Origin: Bacteroidales bacterium
Lineage (GTDB): Bacteria; Bacteroidota; Bacteroidia; Bacteroidales; NBLH01
Direction of reading: 5' to 3'
Assembly: GCA_016937695.1 (NCBI GenBank)
Contig: JAFGWC010000073.1
Span: 1-50,531 of the forward strand
DNA length: 50,531 nt
Below the pieces are notes generated by a model. The model did no database searches and was not told the origin of the DNA. It saw only the letters and a program-made list of their open reading frames with translations. How positions within the stretch are numbered: position 1 is the first letter of the stretch; each line of letters opens with the position of its first letter. Made by a program: the position numbers and the translations under genes. Positions 26,801-35,155 of this stretch are shown here, in pieces.

Positions 26801-29710
26801 TTATCTCATAACTCCTTTAAAATCGAAACTAACTTTTGTTTGAAAGTCTGAAATTTGAGAAAAAATCTTTTTCAAGACAGTTCGTTCAATATCATTTAAG
26901 TTTTGTGGATTAATGAAATTATTAAGTGTTTGCTTATTGTAAATTTCGTGTAACTGGTGTTTTATCCTTAATAAAGTTAAATAATTGTAAATTTGATTTA
27001 ATATTTCCATTTCTTCTTTCTTAAAAACACCTTTATCGAAAAGGATTTTAATTCTTCTCAAAGTATTTTGCTCAGAAACATTATTTTTTAACGAATACAA
27101 ACGAGCTACACTAACAATAGGAATCAGTACTTTTTTTATATCAAAAAAAGATTTGTTTTCTTTATCTGATTCAACAACAAAATTTCCAAAAAAACTTATT
27201 GGTAACTTTATCGAAAGTATATTTTCAGCCATATGATGAAAAAAAATTTCCTTATTTTGCAATCTTTTATTCAAAAACTGGCGTAATTCATCTGAGATAC
27301 CGGAATTTCCATAAATATTTCTAAAATCAAAGAAAATACTGGAATTCATAATTTCTTTAGGATTCGGACTAACAATCCAATCAGAAAACTTTTCTTTCCA
27401 TTCACTAAGAGAAAGGCACCATAAAGAATTATTTGCCATAATTTCACCTTTGCAATAATGATAGCCAATAAAATTCAACATTTCGGTGATTTTTTCCCCA
27501 AGATTCAAAAAGTAGTTTTTAACCAATTTATAATTTTCAGCATCCACATCTTCAAAAATAATTGCATTATCTTGGTCTGTATATAGTGTTTCTTCTGCTC
27601 TACCAACACTTCCAAGAACAATAAGCGAAAATTCTACTGGTGCTTTGCCAATTATTTGCAAAGCAATTTCTGATGTTTTTATAAATATTTCATCAGAAAT
27701 GCGACTATTAATATGATTAATCGTTTTTGCGTTTGCTCCATTTTCGATAAATGCCTTTAACAAAATAGGGATTAATTGGAAAGCGGCTTGCAATTCTTTT
27801 TCGGTTTTCGAATTTTGGATTTTTTTTATAATCAAATCAGGTGTTTGATGCCTTGCTTCGCTTAACTCTTTGATATTGATAATATTTTCAATCCTATTTT
27901 TTGAGTTTTTCACGCATAAATGCATTATCTTTTTCTGCTTCATTGCAAGAATAGCTTCAAACAGTAAAGAATCTTCCGAAATACTTTGTAAAGGTGAACT
28001 CATAATAGTTCTTACCGGTTCAGAAATATTAATGCCTGGTGCGATAACTCTCATTCGCAAATCGCGATCTGTAATAATTCCAACTGCCTCATTATCTGAC
28101 GTTTTAACAAGCAAAGCATCATTGTCTGATTCTGTCATTTTTATAACCGCATTTTGTATACTTTCATTCATTTGACATTCTATTGCTTTTGTTGTAATTG
28201 ATTTTACAGACTTATTCATAAACATATTGGCGGCAATCATTTCTTCAACAATATTTTGCCTTTCATCTTCAAACTGTTTCATTTCTGTAATATCCTGAAT
28301 AACGCCATCGCAGAATGTTATTTCACCATTATTGTCTTTAATAACAGAAAGCGAAATTTGTGTGTTTATTATTTCACCATCTAATCTTTTTATTCTTATA
28401 TGCTTCTTCTTAATATTTTTCCCTAAGGATATCGTATTAAGTATTTCCTTCTTTTCAAATGAATCATAGAATAAATCTAAAATATTTATTCTATAAATTT
28501 CTTCTTTATGCTTACATCCCAATATTTCAACAGCCTTATCGTTAATTTCTATAAACTTTCCTTTTTTACTGATTAATGTTCTAAAAACACCAATATCAAT
28601 ATTATTGCTGATAGATTTAAATTTAATTTTGCTTTCGTCAAGTTCTTGCTCATTTTTTTTATGCTCGCTAATATCTTTAATTGCAAGAATTATTCCTTCT
28701 TGACCTTGAAATACTAGATATGATAACGAAACTATTACGTCTATTTCTTCTTCATTATTTGCCAAGATTTTTGTTTCTATACTTAAAGGTAATTGTTCTT
28801 TTATTTTACTTTTATCATTTTCAATTAATAAATTATAAAGTTTAGATTTGCTATTTATCAATTTGCTGATATTAAGATTATTAAAATCAGATTCAGAATA
28901 ATCGAGAAGCTTTTGGATATATCTGTTAACATAAACGATTTTACCTCCTAAAAGCATTATAATACCTTCGGTAGAAGCTTCTACCAATTTTCGAAATTTT
29001 TCACCAGATTCTTTAAGCTGTTGATATGCAACTAATTTCTTTTTTTCAGAAATAATATTTATACGAACCAAATAAAACAAACCTAATCCAATTAAAAGAG
29101 AAATCCCTAAAGAAATAAAGATTAAATATTTCTCTAATTCAGCAATTTCATCATCAACATCATCTAAATAAATTCCCGTTCCAATAATCCAATTCCATGA
29201 TTTAAAGCCTTTTACAAAAGACAATTTAGGCACTATTTTAGAAGAATCTGTTTTATGTTGCCATCCATAATCAACAAATCCCTGATTTTTTCTCTTTACT
29301 ACTTTTACGCATTCAACAAACAATTTTTTTCCATTTGGATCTGCATATTCCGATAATTCTGTTCCGTCTAAATCTGGTCTATAAGGATGCATTATCATTT
29401 TGGGTTGCATATCTGTAATCCAAAAATAATCTTTCATTTCATGTCCATATCTTAGATTTTTTATTATCAAAACAGCTTGGTTTTGAGCTTCACTTTTAGA
29501 TATTACACTGTCGGCAACTTGTTTATCAAATTCATCGAGCAAACTCCAAGCTGAGTTTGTTAATTCTTGTATCATTTCACGTTTACTTTCAAGCATATTT
29601 TCCTCAAAATAAGGAATAACACCAGCAAAAAGTGCTGTTATAAAAAAGATAATTGTTAAAACAGCAGGAAGAATTATATTTAAAATGAATTTTTGATTTA
29701 TTTTTTGCAT
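26801..29710 (-). CDS. Membrane sensor fused to a nucleotidyltransferase: Cache-PAS-PAS-CBS2-DUF294
   Basis: Multidomain protein of about 969 aa. TM1 (about 10-32) and TM2 (about 190-212) bracket an extracytoplasmic single Cache domain (DYFWITDMQPKMIMHPYRP, SWNWIIGTGIYLDDVDDE). In the cytoplasm follow two PAS domains (about 230-345 and 360-480), a CBS pair (about 500-625, with VGIITDRDLRMRVIAPG and KKIMHLCVKN), a nucleotidyltransferase domain (about 635-800) with VLGSVGRAEETLYTDQDNAI, which keeps the G-S...T-D-x-D metal motif, and a DUF294_C-type helical end. There is no histidine kinase, GGDEF or PP2C output, so the NTase is the effector. ATG 29708-29710 is chosen because it directly precedes TM1 and leaves 10 bp after the upstream phosphoesterase gene; an earlier ATG at 29761 would overlap it. 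The target of nucleotidylation is unknown. Confidence 0.85.
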   Translation of the reverse strand: MQKINQKFILNIILPAVLTIIFFITALFAGVIPYFEENMLESKREMIQELTNSAWSLLDEFDKQVADSVISKSEAQNQAVLIIKNLRYGHEMKDYFWITDMQPKMIMHPYRPDLDGTELSEYADPNGKKLFVECVKVVKRKNQGFVDYGWQHKTDSSKIVPKLSFVKGFKSWNWIIGTGIYLDDVDDEIAELEKYLIFISLGISLLIGLGLFYLVRINIISEKKKLVAYQQLKESGEKFRKLVEASTEGIIMLLGGKIVYVNRYIQKLLDYSESDFNNLNISKLINSKSKLYNLLIENDKSKIKEQLPLSIETKILANNEEEIDVIVSLSYLVFQGQEGIILAIKDISEHKKNEQELDESKIKFKSISNNIDIGVFRTLISKKGKFIEINDKAVEILGCKHKEEIYRINILDLFYDSFEKKEILNTISLGKNIKKKHIRIKRLDGEIINTQISLSVIKDNNGEITFCDGVIQDITEMKQFEDERQNIVEEMIAANMFMNKSVKSITTKAIECQMNESIQNAVIKMTESDNDALLVKTSDNEAVGIITDRDLRMRVIAPGINISEPVRTIMSSPLQSISEDSLLFEAILAMKQKKIMHLCVKNSKNRIENIINIKELSEARHQTPDLIIKKIQNSKTEKELQAAFQLIPILLKAFIENGANAKTINHINSRISDEIFIKTSEIALQIIGKAPVEFSLIVLGSVGRAEETLYTDQDNAIIFEDVDAENYKLVKNYFLNLGEKITEMLNFIGYHYCKGEIMANNSLWCLSLSEWKEKFSDWIVSPNPKEIMNSSIFFDFRNIYGNSGISDELRQFLNKRLQNKEIFFHHMAENILSIKLPISFFGNFVVESDKENKSFFDIKKVLIPIVSVARLYSLKNNVSEQNTLRRIKILFDKGVFKKEEMEILNQIYNYLTLLRIKHQLHEIYNKQTLNNFINPQNLNDIERTVLKKIFSQISDFQTKVSFDFKGVMR

Positions 29711-29720
29711 AAGTAAATTT

Positions 29721-30470
29721 TTAAACCAATTCAATAACTTCAAATTCCATTTTAGAATCATCGATAATCAATAATCCACTTTTTCTTGAACTGTTTGCTA
29801 TTGATGATGTAAATATTATTTGGTTTATATTTTTCAAAATTCCATTGCCAAATCCATTGAAAAAAGCTCTTTTATTTTCATTTACTCTTGCAAAACCTTG
29901 AACATGACCATGTCCAACAATACTTAAACTTGTATTATGCGATTTCATAAAATCAAAATGCTCAATAAAATGCCTTTTCTTTGAAGGAAAAAAATTTGTA
30001 GAACCTGTTATGTCAGGAAAAATAAAATGACTAAATAGTATATTTAAATTAGGTGTTTTCTCTAAGTAAAATTCAGGCAAATTCATTAGATAATTAATAT
30101 TTTCATCCACCAAATTGCAATCTATTTCTGTTTTATAAAACCAAGCCTTGTAATTTGATATTTCAGCTCTTTCTTCAAATTCTAAATCGAACCAATTGTC
30201 AGGATAATTATGTTGTTTAAAATATGAAGGCATTTTTTTTATTGCATGTAAATCATGATTTCCTGTAACAACTATATCACAGTTTTGCTTAATTATATTT
30301 ACGCATTTATTTGCATCTTTTGTATCTTTAAATTTATAATACTCTTTGGCAAAACCAACAATATCACCAAGACATACAATTTTATCACAATTTGCTTTGT
30401 CAATCATTCGAAAAGATTTTTCGAGATTAACTATATCTTCGTGTATATCTGAAATAACTGCAAATTTCAT
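29721..30470 (-). CDS. Calcineurin-like metallophosphoesterase
   Basis: Soluble dinuclear-metal phosphoesterase of 249 aa. All five signature motifs are visible: DxH (VISDIHEDIVN), GD (VCLGDIVGFAKEY), GNHD (VTGNHDLHAI), a single His (LFSHFIFPD) and GHxH (IVGHGHVQGFA). The family hydrolyses phosphomonoesters, phosphodiesters or nucleotide linkages, and the substrate is not predictable from sequence. It is the first gene of a two-gene unit: the Cache-PAS-CBS-nucleotidyltransferase starts 10 bp after its stop. This pairing suggests opposing activities on one nucleotide modification, an inference only. The start is ATG giving MKFAVISDIH, the normal N-terminus for this fold. Confidence 0.9.
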   Translation of the reverse strand: MKFAVISDIHEDIVNLEKSFRMIDKANCDKIVCLGDIVGFAKEYYKFKDTKDANKCVNIIKQNCDIVVTGNHDLHAIKKMPSYFKQHNYPDNWFDLEFEERAEISNYKAWFYKTEIDCNLVDENINYLMNLPEFYLEKTPNLNILFSHFIFPDITGSTNFFPSKKRHFIEHFDFMKSHNTSLSIVGHGHVQGFARVNENKRAFFNGFGNGILKNINQIIFTSSIANSSRKSGLLIIDDSKMEFEVIELV

Positions 30471-30496
30471 GATAAATATCTGAACTTTAATTACAT

Positions 30497-30556
30497 AAAA
30501 AGCATTTGCATTTTAAGAAAAGTTATGCTTTTTTATCCAAATTACAATCAAAAATA
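30497..30556 (-). promoter_or_regulatory. Promoter-like box and leader hairpin before the phosphoesterase
   Basis: On the minus strand a -7 match TATTTTTG (30549-30556) precedes an inverted repeat AAAAAGCAT (30525-30534 side) / ATGCTTTTT (30497-30505 side) with a ~19-nt loop. The hairpin would form at the very 5' end of the transcript. It resembles a weak AT-type terminator, so an attenuator is possible. The remaining bases to guaA (30557-30733) show no feature. Confidence 0.35.
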
Positions 30557-30733
30557 TAAGAAATTTATTTAACAAAACTAAATTCACGGAACATCTTTAG
30601 CTTTTTGTTCGCATGAGCTTAAAAAAAGGAGAACATAACGGCAATCAATAAAATAAATTTTCCATTTTTTTATATTTTTAAATTATTAATAATATAAAAA
30701 CAAAGAATCAGCTTATAAATATCGGAAAATAAT

Positions 30734-32263
30734 TTACTCCCACTCTATTGTTGCAGGTGGTTTTGAACTTATATCATAAACAACTCTGTTTATGCCTTTT
30801 ACATTATTTATTATTTTATTTGAAATCTCAGCTAAAAACTCATATGGTAAATGCGACCAATCTGCTGTCATTCCGTCTGTTGAACTAACTGCTCTTAACG
30901 AAACAACTTGTTCGTAGGTTCTTTCATCACCCATTACACCAACAGAATATATTGGAAGTAACATTGCTCCTGCCTGCCAAACTTCATTATATAAATTATG
31001 TTCTTTTAAGCCATCAATAAAAATTTTATCAACTTCTTGTAAAATTCTAATTCTTTCAGCAGTAATATCTCCCAAAATTCTAATAGCCAATCCTGGTCCG
31101 GGAAATGGATGTCGTCCCAAAATATCATCAGGAATATTTAAAGCTTTTCCAACTCTGCGTACTTCATCTTTAAAAAGCAGACGAAGCGGTTCAACAATTT
31201 TAAGTTTCATAAAATCAGGTAATCCGCCAACATTATGATGTGATTTTATTGTAGCCGATGGTCCGTTTACAGAAACAGATTCTATTACATCTGGATAAAT
31301 TGTTCCTTGAGCTAACCACTTAATATTCTGTAGTTTATGAGCTTCTGCATCAAAAACATTAATAAACTGAGAACCAATAATTTTTCTTTTTTGCTCAGGA
31401 TCAGAAACTCCTTTTAAAGCTTCTAGAAATCTATCACCTGCTCTAACTCCAACTACATTTAGCCCAATACTTTTATAAATTTCTAAAACTTCATCAAATT
31501 CATTTTTTCTAAGTAATCCATTATCAACAAAAATTGCATGTAAATTTTCCCCTATTGCTTTATTAAGTAAAATTGCAGCAACTGTAGAATCTACACCTCC
31601 TGACAAACCTAAAACTACTTTATCATTTTTTAATTGATTTTTTAATTCAGATATAGATTTTTCCGCAAAAGAATCTGGTGTCCAATTTTGAGTACATCCG
31701 CAAATATCAACAACAAAATTATGAAGCATCTTTTTTCCTTCAACAGTGTGATAAACTTCAGGATGAAACTGAATTCCATAAGTTTGCTCATTTTCTATTT
31801 TATACGCTCCGTATTTTACATCTTTTGTGCTTGCAATAGTTTTATAATTATCTGGTAATTTGGCAATTGTATCGCCATGCGACATCCAAACCTGTGTTCC
31901 AATATCTACACCTTTAAAAAGCTTATTTTCTTTATCGATAAATTGCAAGTTTGCACGTCCGTATTCTCTGTGTTTTGATGGTAAAACTTCGCCACCAAAA
32001 TTATGTGCTAAATGCTGTGCACCATAACAAACTCCAAGTAATGGATAATCAGATTTTATCCCTTTTAAATCAGGAATTGGTGCTTCTGAATCTCTTACAG
32101 AAAAAGGACTGCCGGATAAAATATATCCTTTGATATTTTCATTTTTTTTAGGAGGTTTATTATATGGATGAATTTCGCAATATACATTTAATTCTCTTAC
32201 TCGTCTGGCAATCAATTGAGTATATTGAGACCCAAAATCCAAAATAATGATTTTTTCTTGCAT
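30734..32263 (-). CDS. guaA: GMP synthase (glutamine-hydrolysing)
   Basis: Converts XMP to GMP using glutamine and ATP; cytoplasmic. The 509-aa enzyme has the class I amidotransferase domain ([18 protein letters not shown]; nucleophile Cys79 in [23 protein letters not shown] with His and Glu), the ATP pyrophosphatase domain with PP-loop [15 protein letters not shown], and the C-terminal dimerisation domain ending KPPATIEWE. All catalytic residues appear intact and length is normal. The upstream intergenic region is occupied by a palindromic repeat element. No guanine riboswitch was seen in it. guaB is not in the window. Confidence 0.98.
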   Translation of the reverse strand: MQEKIIILDFGSQYTQLIARRVRELNVYCEIHPYNKPPKKNENIKGYILSGSPFSVRDSEAPIPDLKGIKSDYPLLGVCYGAQHLAHNFGGEVLPSKHREYGRANLQFIDKENKLFKGVDIGTQVWMSHGDTIAKLPDNYKTIASTKDVKYGAYKIENEQTYGIQFHPEVYHTVEGKKMLHNFVVDICGCTQNWTPDSFAEKSISELKNQLKNDKVVLGLSGGVDSTVAAILLNKAIGENLHAIFVDNGLLRKNEFDEVLEIYKSIGLNVVGVRAGDRFLEALKGVSDPEQKRKIIGSQFINVFDAEAHKLQNIKWLAQGTIYPDVIESVSVNGPSATIKSHHNVGGLPDFMKLKIVEPLRLLFKDEVRRVGKALNIPDDILGRHPFPGPGLAIRILGDITAERIRILQEVDKIFIDGLKEHNLYNEVWQAGAMLLPIYSVGVMGDERTYEQVVSLRAVSSTDGMTADWSHLPYEFLAEISNKIINNVKGINRVVYDISSKPPATIEWE

Positions 32264-32269
32264 ATTTCC

Positions 32270-32491
32270 TTAGTAATTGGTTATTTGTAATTGGTGTATT
32301 GGTCATTAGTAATTTACTATGTTCTTCTGGTTGTTAAATTGTTAATTTAATGCTATTTTATTAAGTAAAATCTGCGTTCTGTGGATTTTCGTGTTGCACG
32401 TTACGGCTTGCGAGTTAACCCGTAACATGCAACACGAAAAAACTATGAAAAATTTTAACTTAAACAGACTCCTCTAATGACCAATTACTAA
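32270..32491. repeat. MITE-like element with 12-bp terminal inverted repeats
   Basis: TTAGTAATTGGT (32270-32281) is repeated inverted as ACCAATTACTAA (32480-32491). A second inverted pair, ATTGGTCATTAG (32298-32309) and CTAATGACCAAT (32474-32485), lies just inside. Partial direct copies of TAATTGGT occur in the left end. The centre holds a long hairpin. There is no ORF, so this would be a non-autonomous or decayed element. The classification is inferred from structure. Confidence 0.55.
32386..32439. repeat. Near-perfect 21-bp palindrome
   Basis: Arms 32386-32406 and 32419-32439 are complementary at 20 of 21 positions around a 12-nt loop (CTTGCGAGTTAA). The arms (TTTTCGTGTTGCACG... / ...GCAACACGAAAA) are clearly richer in G+C than the surroundings. 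On the minus strand it lies downstream of the C1 peptidase stop (32501), so it could also end that transcript, although no T-run longer than four follows the stem. Confidence 0.75.
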
Positions 32492-32500
32492 TATACTAAT

Positions 32501-33733
32501 TTAAAATTTCTTTAAAATATCTTTTACTGCATCTTTATGAATTGTAAAACCCATCATTTTAAGCTTAATATAATCGCTTCTGAAAAAATAATATCCAAAT
32601 TCTTTTGCATTATGATCATTATTTCTTGAGCCCGAACTTGAATCTTTTATCAAATACCATTTTTCGCCATTTCTTTCTAACCATCCGACTAGATGCATTC
32701 CGTGATCATCCATAGTACTTTCATTTGAAAAACGAAATTGTCTGGCATCTTCATCAATATAATCGGCAGGAATGTCAAAAGTTGGGACAACAGCGCATTG
32801 TGTTGAACGAACAAAACCTGCTTCAGAAACATCGCCGCCAATACTCATTGAATATCCTTCTTTTATCGATTTATCAACAATTTCCATAAAAACATCTAAC
32901 GGAACATTGTAATACTCTTTGCTATGCCACCAATTATCAGGTACTTTATATTCAACTTGTTGCCAATATGGTCCTTGCTTGTATGATAAAATTTCAACAA
33001 AATCATTAGGATTTAATTTAACATAATCGCTTAAATATGATTTTGGACTATATTCTTTACCTTCCACAGTAAATTTTGTTGGCGGCACACCAATATGATA
33101 ATTAAGAATGCTTTTAATTGTTGAAACAACTTGTTCTTCGTTCCAGTTATCTGTTTTTTTTACATTTTTAAGATAATTTAACATCTCTTCCATCATAGCA
33201 TCATGACTATGATATTTTCTATCAAATTTTAATCCTGTATATTCAGATAAAGGAACAACACCATATTTTGCCATTATTCTTGTAACAGCATTACCTTCAG
33301 AACCTTGATCAAATAAAGATTTGCCTCTTGTATTTACAAAAGCTTTTGCTTTTTCAACATATTCCCAATAAATTACATATGGTTCTGAAAGTTTAATTTT
33401 CGTTTTGTTGATTCTATAAATCTCTGATTCTAGAAACGATACTGTAGAATAAGACCAGCAAGAACCTGCATTTCCTTGAGAAATCACATCATTTGCCCAA
33501 ACTCGTTTATATAAATTAACTTTGTTTGGTAAATCAAGTCCACTTTGATCCATTTCAAAATTCTTGAAGTTTTCTTCTTCATCCATTTTAGCTTCAACAT
33601 TGCTAACATCTTTTAAAATAAAATTCTGATAAAAACCAGCTTCATATTCCTTAAACATGCTTTTATCTTTCTTTTGAGCAAAAAGCGAAATGCTAAATAT
33701 TGCTAATACTACTAATAAACTAAACTTTTTCAT
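32501..33733 (-). CDS. Secreted C1-family (papain/bleomycin hydrolase-like) cysteine peptidase
   Basis: Peptidase C1 of the PepC/bleomycin-hydrolase branch, 410 aa, with a signal peptide (about 1-18, ISLFAQKK), so it acts in the periplasm or outside. The oxyanion Gln and nucleophile Cys are in SQGNAGSCWSYSTVSF and the catalytic His in MDDHGMHLVGW. The third triad position, normally Asn in a N-S-W-G motif, reads IKDSSSG, that is Asp followed by Ser instead of Trp. My recollection is that Bacteroidota homologues often vary here. Cytosolic PepC has no signal peptide, so this is a distinct exported relative. It lies 31 bp after rnz on the same strand and may be co-transcribed. A palindromic repeat follows its stop. 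Confidence 0.85.
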   Translation of the reverse strand: MKKFSLLVVLAIFSISLFAQKKDKSMFKEYEAGFYQNFILKDVSNVEAKMDEEENFKNFEMDQSGLDLPNKVNLYKRVWANDVISQGNAGSCWSYSTVSFLESEIYRINKTKIKLSEPYVIYWEYVEKAKAFVNTRGKSLFDQGSEGNAVTRIMAKYGVVPLSEYTGLKFDRKYHSHDAMMEEMLNYLKNVKKTDNWNEEQVVSTIKSILNYHIGVPPTKFTVEGKEYSPKSYLSDYVKLNPNDFVEILSYKQGPYWQQVEYKVPDNWWHSKEYYNVPLDVFMEIVDKSIKEGYSMSIGGDVSEAGFVRSTQCAVVPTFDIPADYIDEDARQFRFSNESTMDDHGMHLVGWLERNGEKWYLIKDSSSGSRNNDHNAKEFGYYFFRSDYIKLKMMGFTIHKDAVKDILKKF

Positions 33734-33764
33734 GTGTCTATTATTTTAGATTTATATACTCGAG

Positions 33765-34691
33765 TTAATTAATTTCTCTTTCTTGTTCTATTGTGTATTT
33801 TCCGCCCTCAATTACAGCCAAAGTATTTTCGAAAATACTTCTAGCTTCATTTTCTAAAATTGAGATGTCTTTATATCTTGATGAAAAATGACCAATCAGT
33901 AATTTTTTAACATTTGCCATTTTCGCTATTTCTGCTGCCTGTAAAGCTGTTGAATGATAAGTGTTTTTAGCTCTGTCTTTCATTTCTTCAGTAAAAGTAG
34001 CTTCATGATATAAAATATCTGCATTTGAAATATATTTAACAATTTCAGGATAAAACGCTGTATCTGAGCAAAATGCATACGCTCTGGTTTTATACGGCAA
34101 ATGAGTTAATTGAGTATTTTTTATTATTTCACCATTTTCCCAAAAATAATCATTTCCTTGCTTAATACTTAAAATATCTTTTACAGAAAGTTTATATTCT
34201 TGAACAACATCTTTTCTCAAATTAAGGTCTCGTTTTTTTTCTTTAAATAAAAATCCGTTTGTCGGAATTCTATGTTTTAAAGGAAAAGTTTCAATAAAAA
34301 TATTTTTATCTTCATAAATAATTTCACTACTATTTACAGGCAATTTATGAAAATTTATTTTAAACTGAAGTTCATAATATTTAAATTGATTATTAAGGAT
34401 ATTTTCCAATTCAGAATGAGCATAAATATTAAGTGCATTTCTTCTTCCTAATAGTGAAAAACTAGATAATAAGCCAAATAATCCAAAATAGTGGTCTCCA
34501 TGCAAATGGCTTATAAAGATATGATTAATTTTAGAAAATTTAAGTTTAAACTTTCTTAATTGAATCTGAGTTCCTTCACCGCAATCAATTAAAAAAAACC
34601 GCTCATAAGCATTGAGCAAATGAGCGGTTGGAAATCTTTTAGCAGTAGGTAATGCTGAACTACTACCTAAAACTGTTATTGAAAATGTCAT
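33765..34691 (-). CDS. rnz: Ribonuclease Z
   Basis: Metallo-beta-lactamase-fold endonuclease that trims the 3' end of tRNA precursors; cytoplasmic. The 308-aa product has the N-terminal LGSSSALPTAKRFPTAHLL, DCGEGTQIQLR, the zinc motif FISHLHGDHYFGL, the exosite region around GFLFKEKKRDLN, CSDTAFYPE, ADILYHEATF with ...YHSTALQAAEIA, and LLIGHFSSRYKD. All zinc ligands appear present and length is normal for the short bacterial form. It follows the STAS gene by 19 bp, and the C1 peptidase follows 31 bp later; these three probably form one operon. Confidence 0.95.
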   Translation of the reverse strand: MTFSITVLGSSSALPTAKRFPTAHLLNAYERFFLIDCGEGTQIQLRKFKLKFSKINHIFISHLHGDHYFGLFGLLSSFSLLGRRNALNIYAHSELENILNNQFKYYELQFKINFHKLPVNSSEIIYEDKNIFIETFPLKHRIPTNGFLFKEKKRDLNLRKDVVQEYKLSVKDILSIKQGNDYFWENGEIIKNTQLTHLPYKTRAYAFCSDTAFYPEIVKYISNADILYHEATFTEEMKDRAKNTYHSTALQAAEIAKMANVKKLLIGHFSSRYKDISILENEARSIFENTLAVIEGGKYTIEQEREIN

Positions 34692-34710
34692 ATAATAATT
34701 TAATCCTAGA

Positions 34711-35085
34711 TTAAGATTCTTTAGTAATTTCTTGCATAATAAAGTGTTCTGAATCTTCTATATTATCTTTGATGTTTAATACAGTATCTAATTGAGAAAT
34801 AGTAATCAATCTTTCAACAGCTGTTTGCAAGCCAGTTAAAACGAAAGTACCTCTAGAATTTTTACACAATCTATTAGCAACAAGTATCGCACTTAAACCT
34901 GAAGAATCACAATATCTGCACTCAGATAAATCAATAATCATATTTTTTTCACCGTTTCCGGCAATTAAAACTAATTCAGATTTAAGAGCTGGTGCAATAT
35001 TAGTGTCCAATTTTTCAACAAGAACTTTTATAACTGTATAATTATCATTTTGTTGAATATTATATTTTTTATCTTCACTATCCAT
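34711..35085 (-). CDS. STAS-domain protein (anti-sigma-factor antagonist type)
   Basis: Single STAS domain of 124 aa, resembling SpoIIAA/RsbV-type antagonists. The conserved strand-helix with the phosphorylatable Ser is ECRYCDSSGLSAILVANRL, and GTFVLTGLQTAVERLITIS follows. Such proteins switch partners with serine kinases of the RsbW type and are reset by PP2C phosphatases. No anti-sigma kinase is adjacent. The PP2C encoded at 22.9-24.9 kb is linked more tightly to its SiaC partner, so pairing with this STAS protein should not be assumed. It is the first gene of a likely STAS-rnz-C1 peptidase unit, 70 bp downstream of rpsA. Confidence 0.85.
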   Translation of the reverse strand: MDSEDKKYNIQQNDNYTVIKVLVEKLDTNIAPALKSELVLIAGNGEKNMIIDLSECRYCDSSGLSAILVANRLCKNSRGTFVLTGLQTAVERLITISQLDTVLNIKDNIEDSEHFIMQEITKES

Positions 35086-35155
35086 TTTTTAAATTATTTA
35101 TTTAACATGAAATAAAGTTTTCAATAAAAATACAAATTGTAATTGATATCTCCAA

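Noticed and set aside
29708-29761. ATG at 29761 as the start of the Cache-PAS-nucleotidyltransferase
   Set aside because: It would overlap the end of the phosphoesterase gene and add a non-conserved 17-residue leader before the transmembrane helix; ATG 29710 fits better.
32270-32320. Repeated TAATTGGT units as a CRISPR or iteron array
   Set aside because: Units are short, irregularly spaced and not separated by spacers; no cas or rep gene is present.
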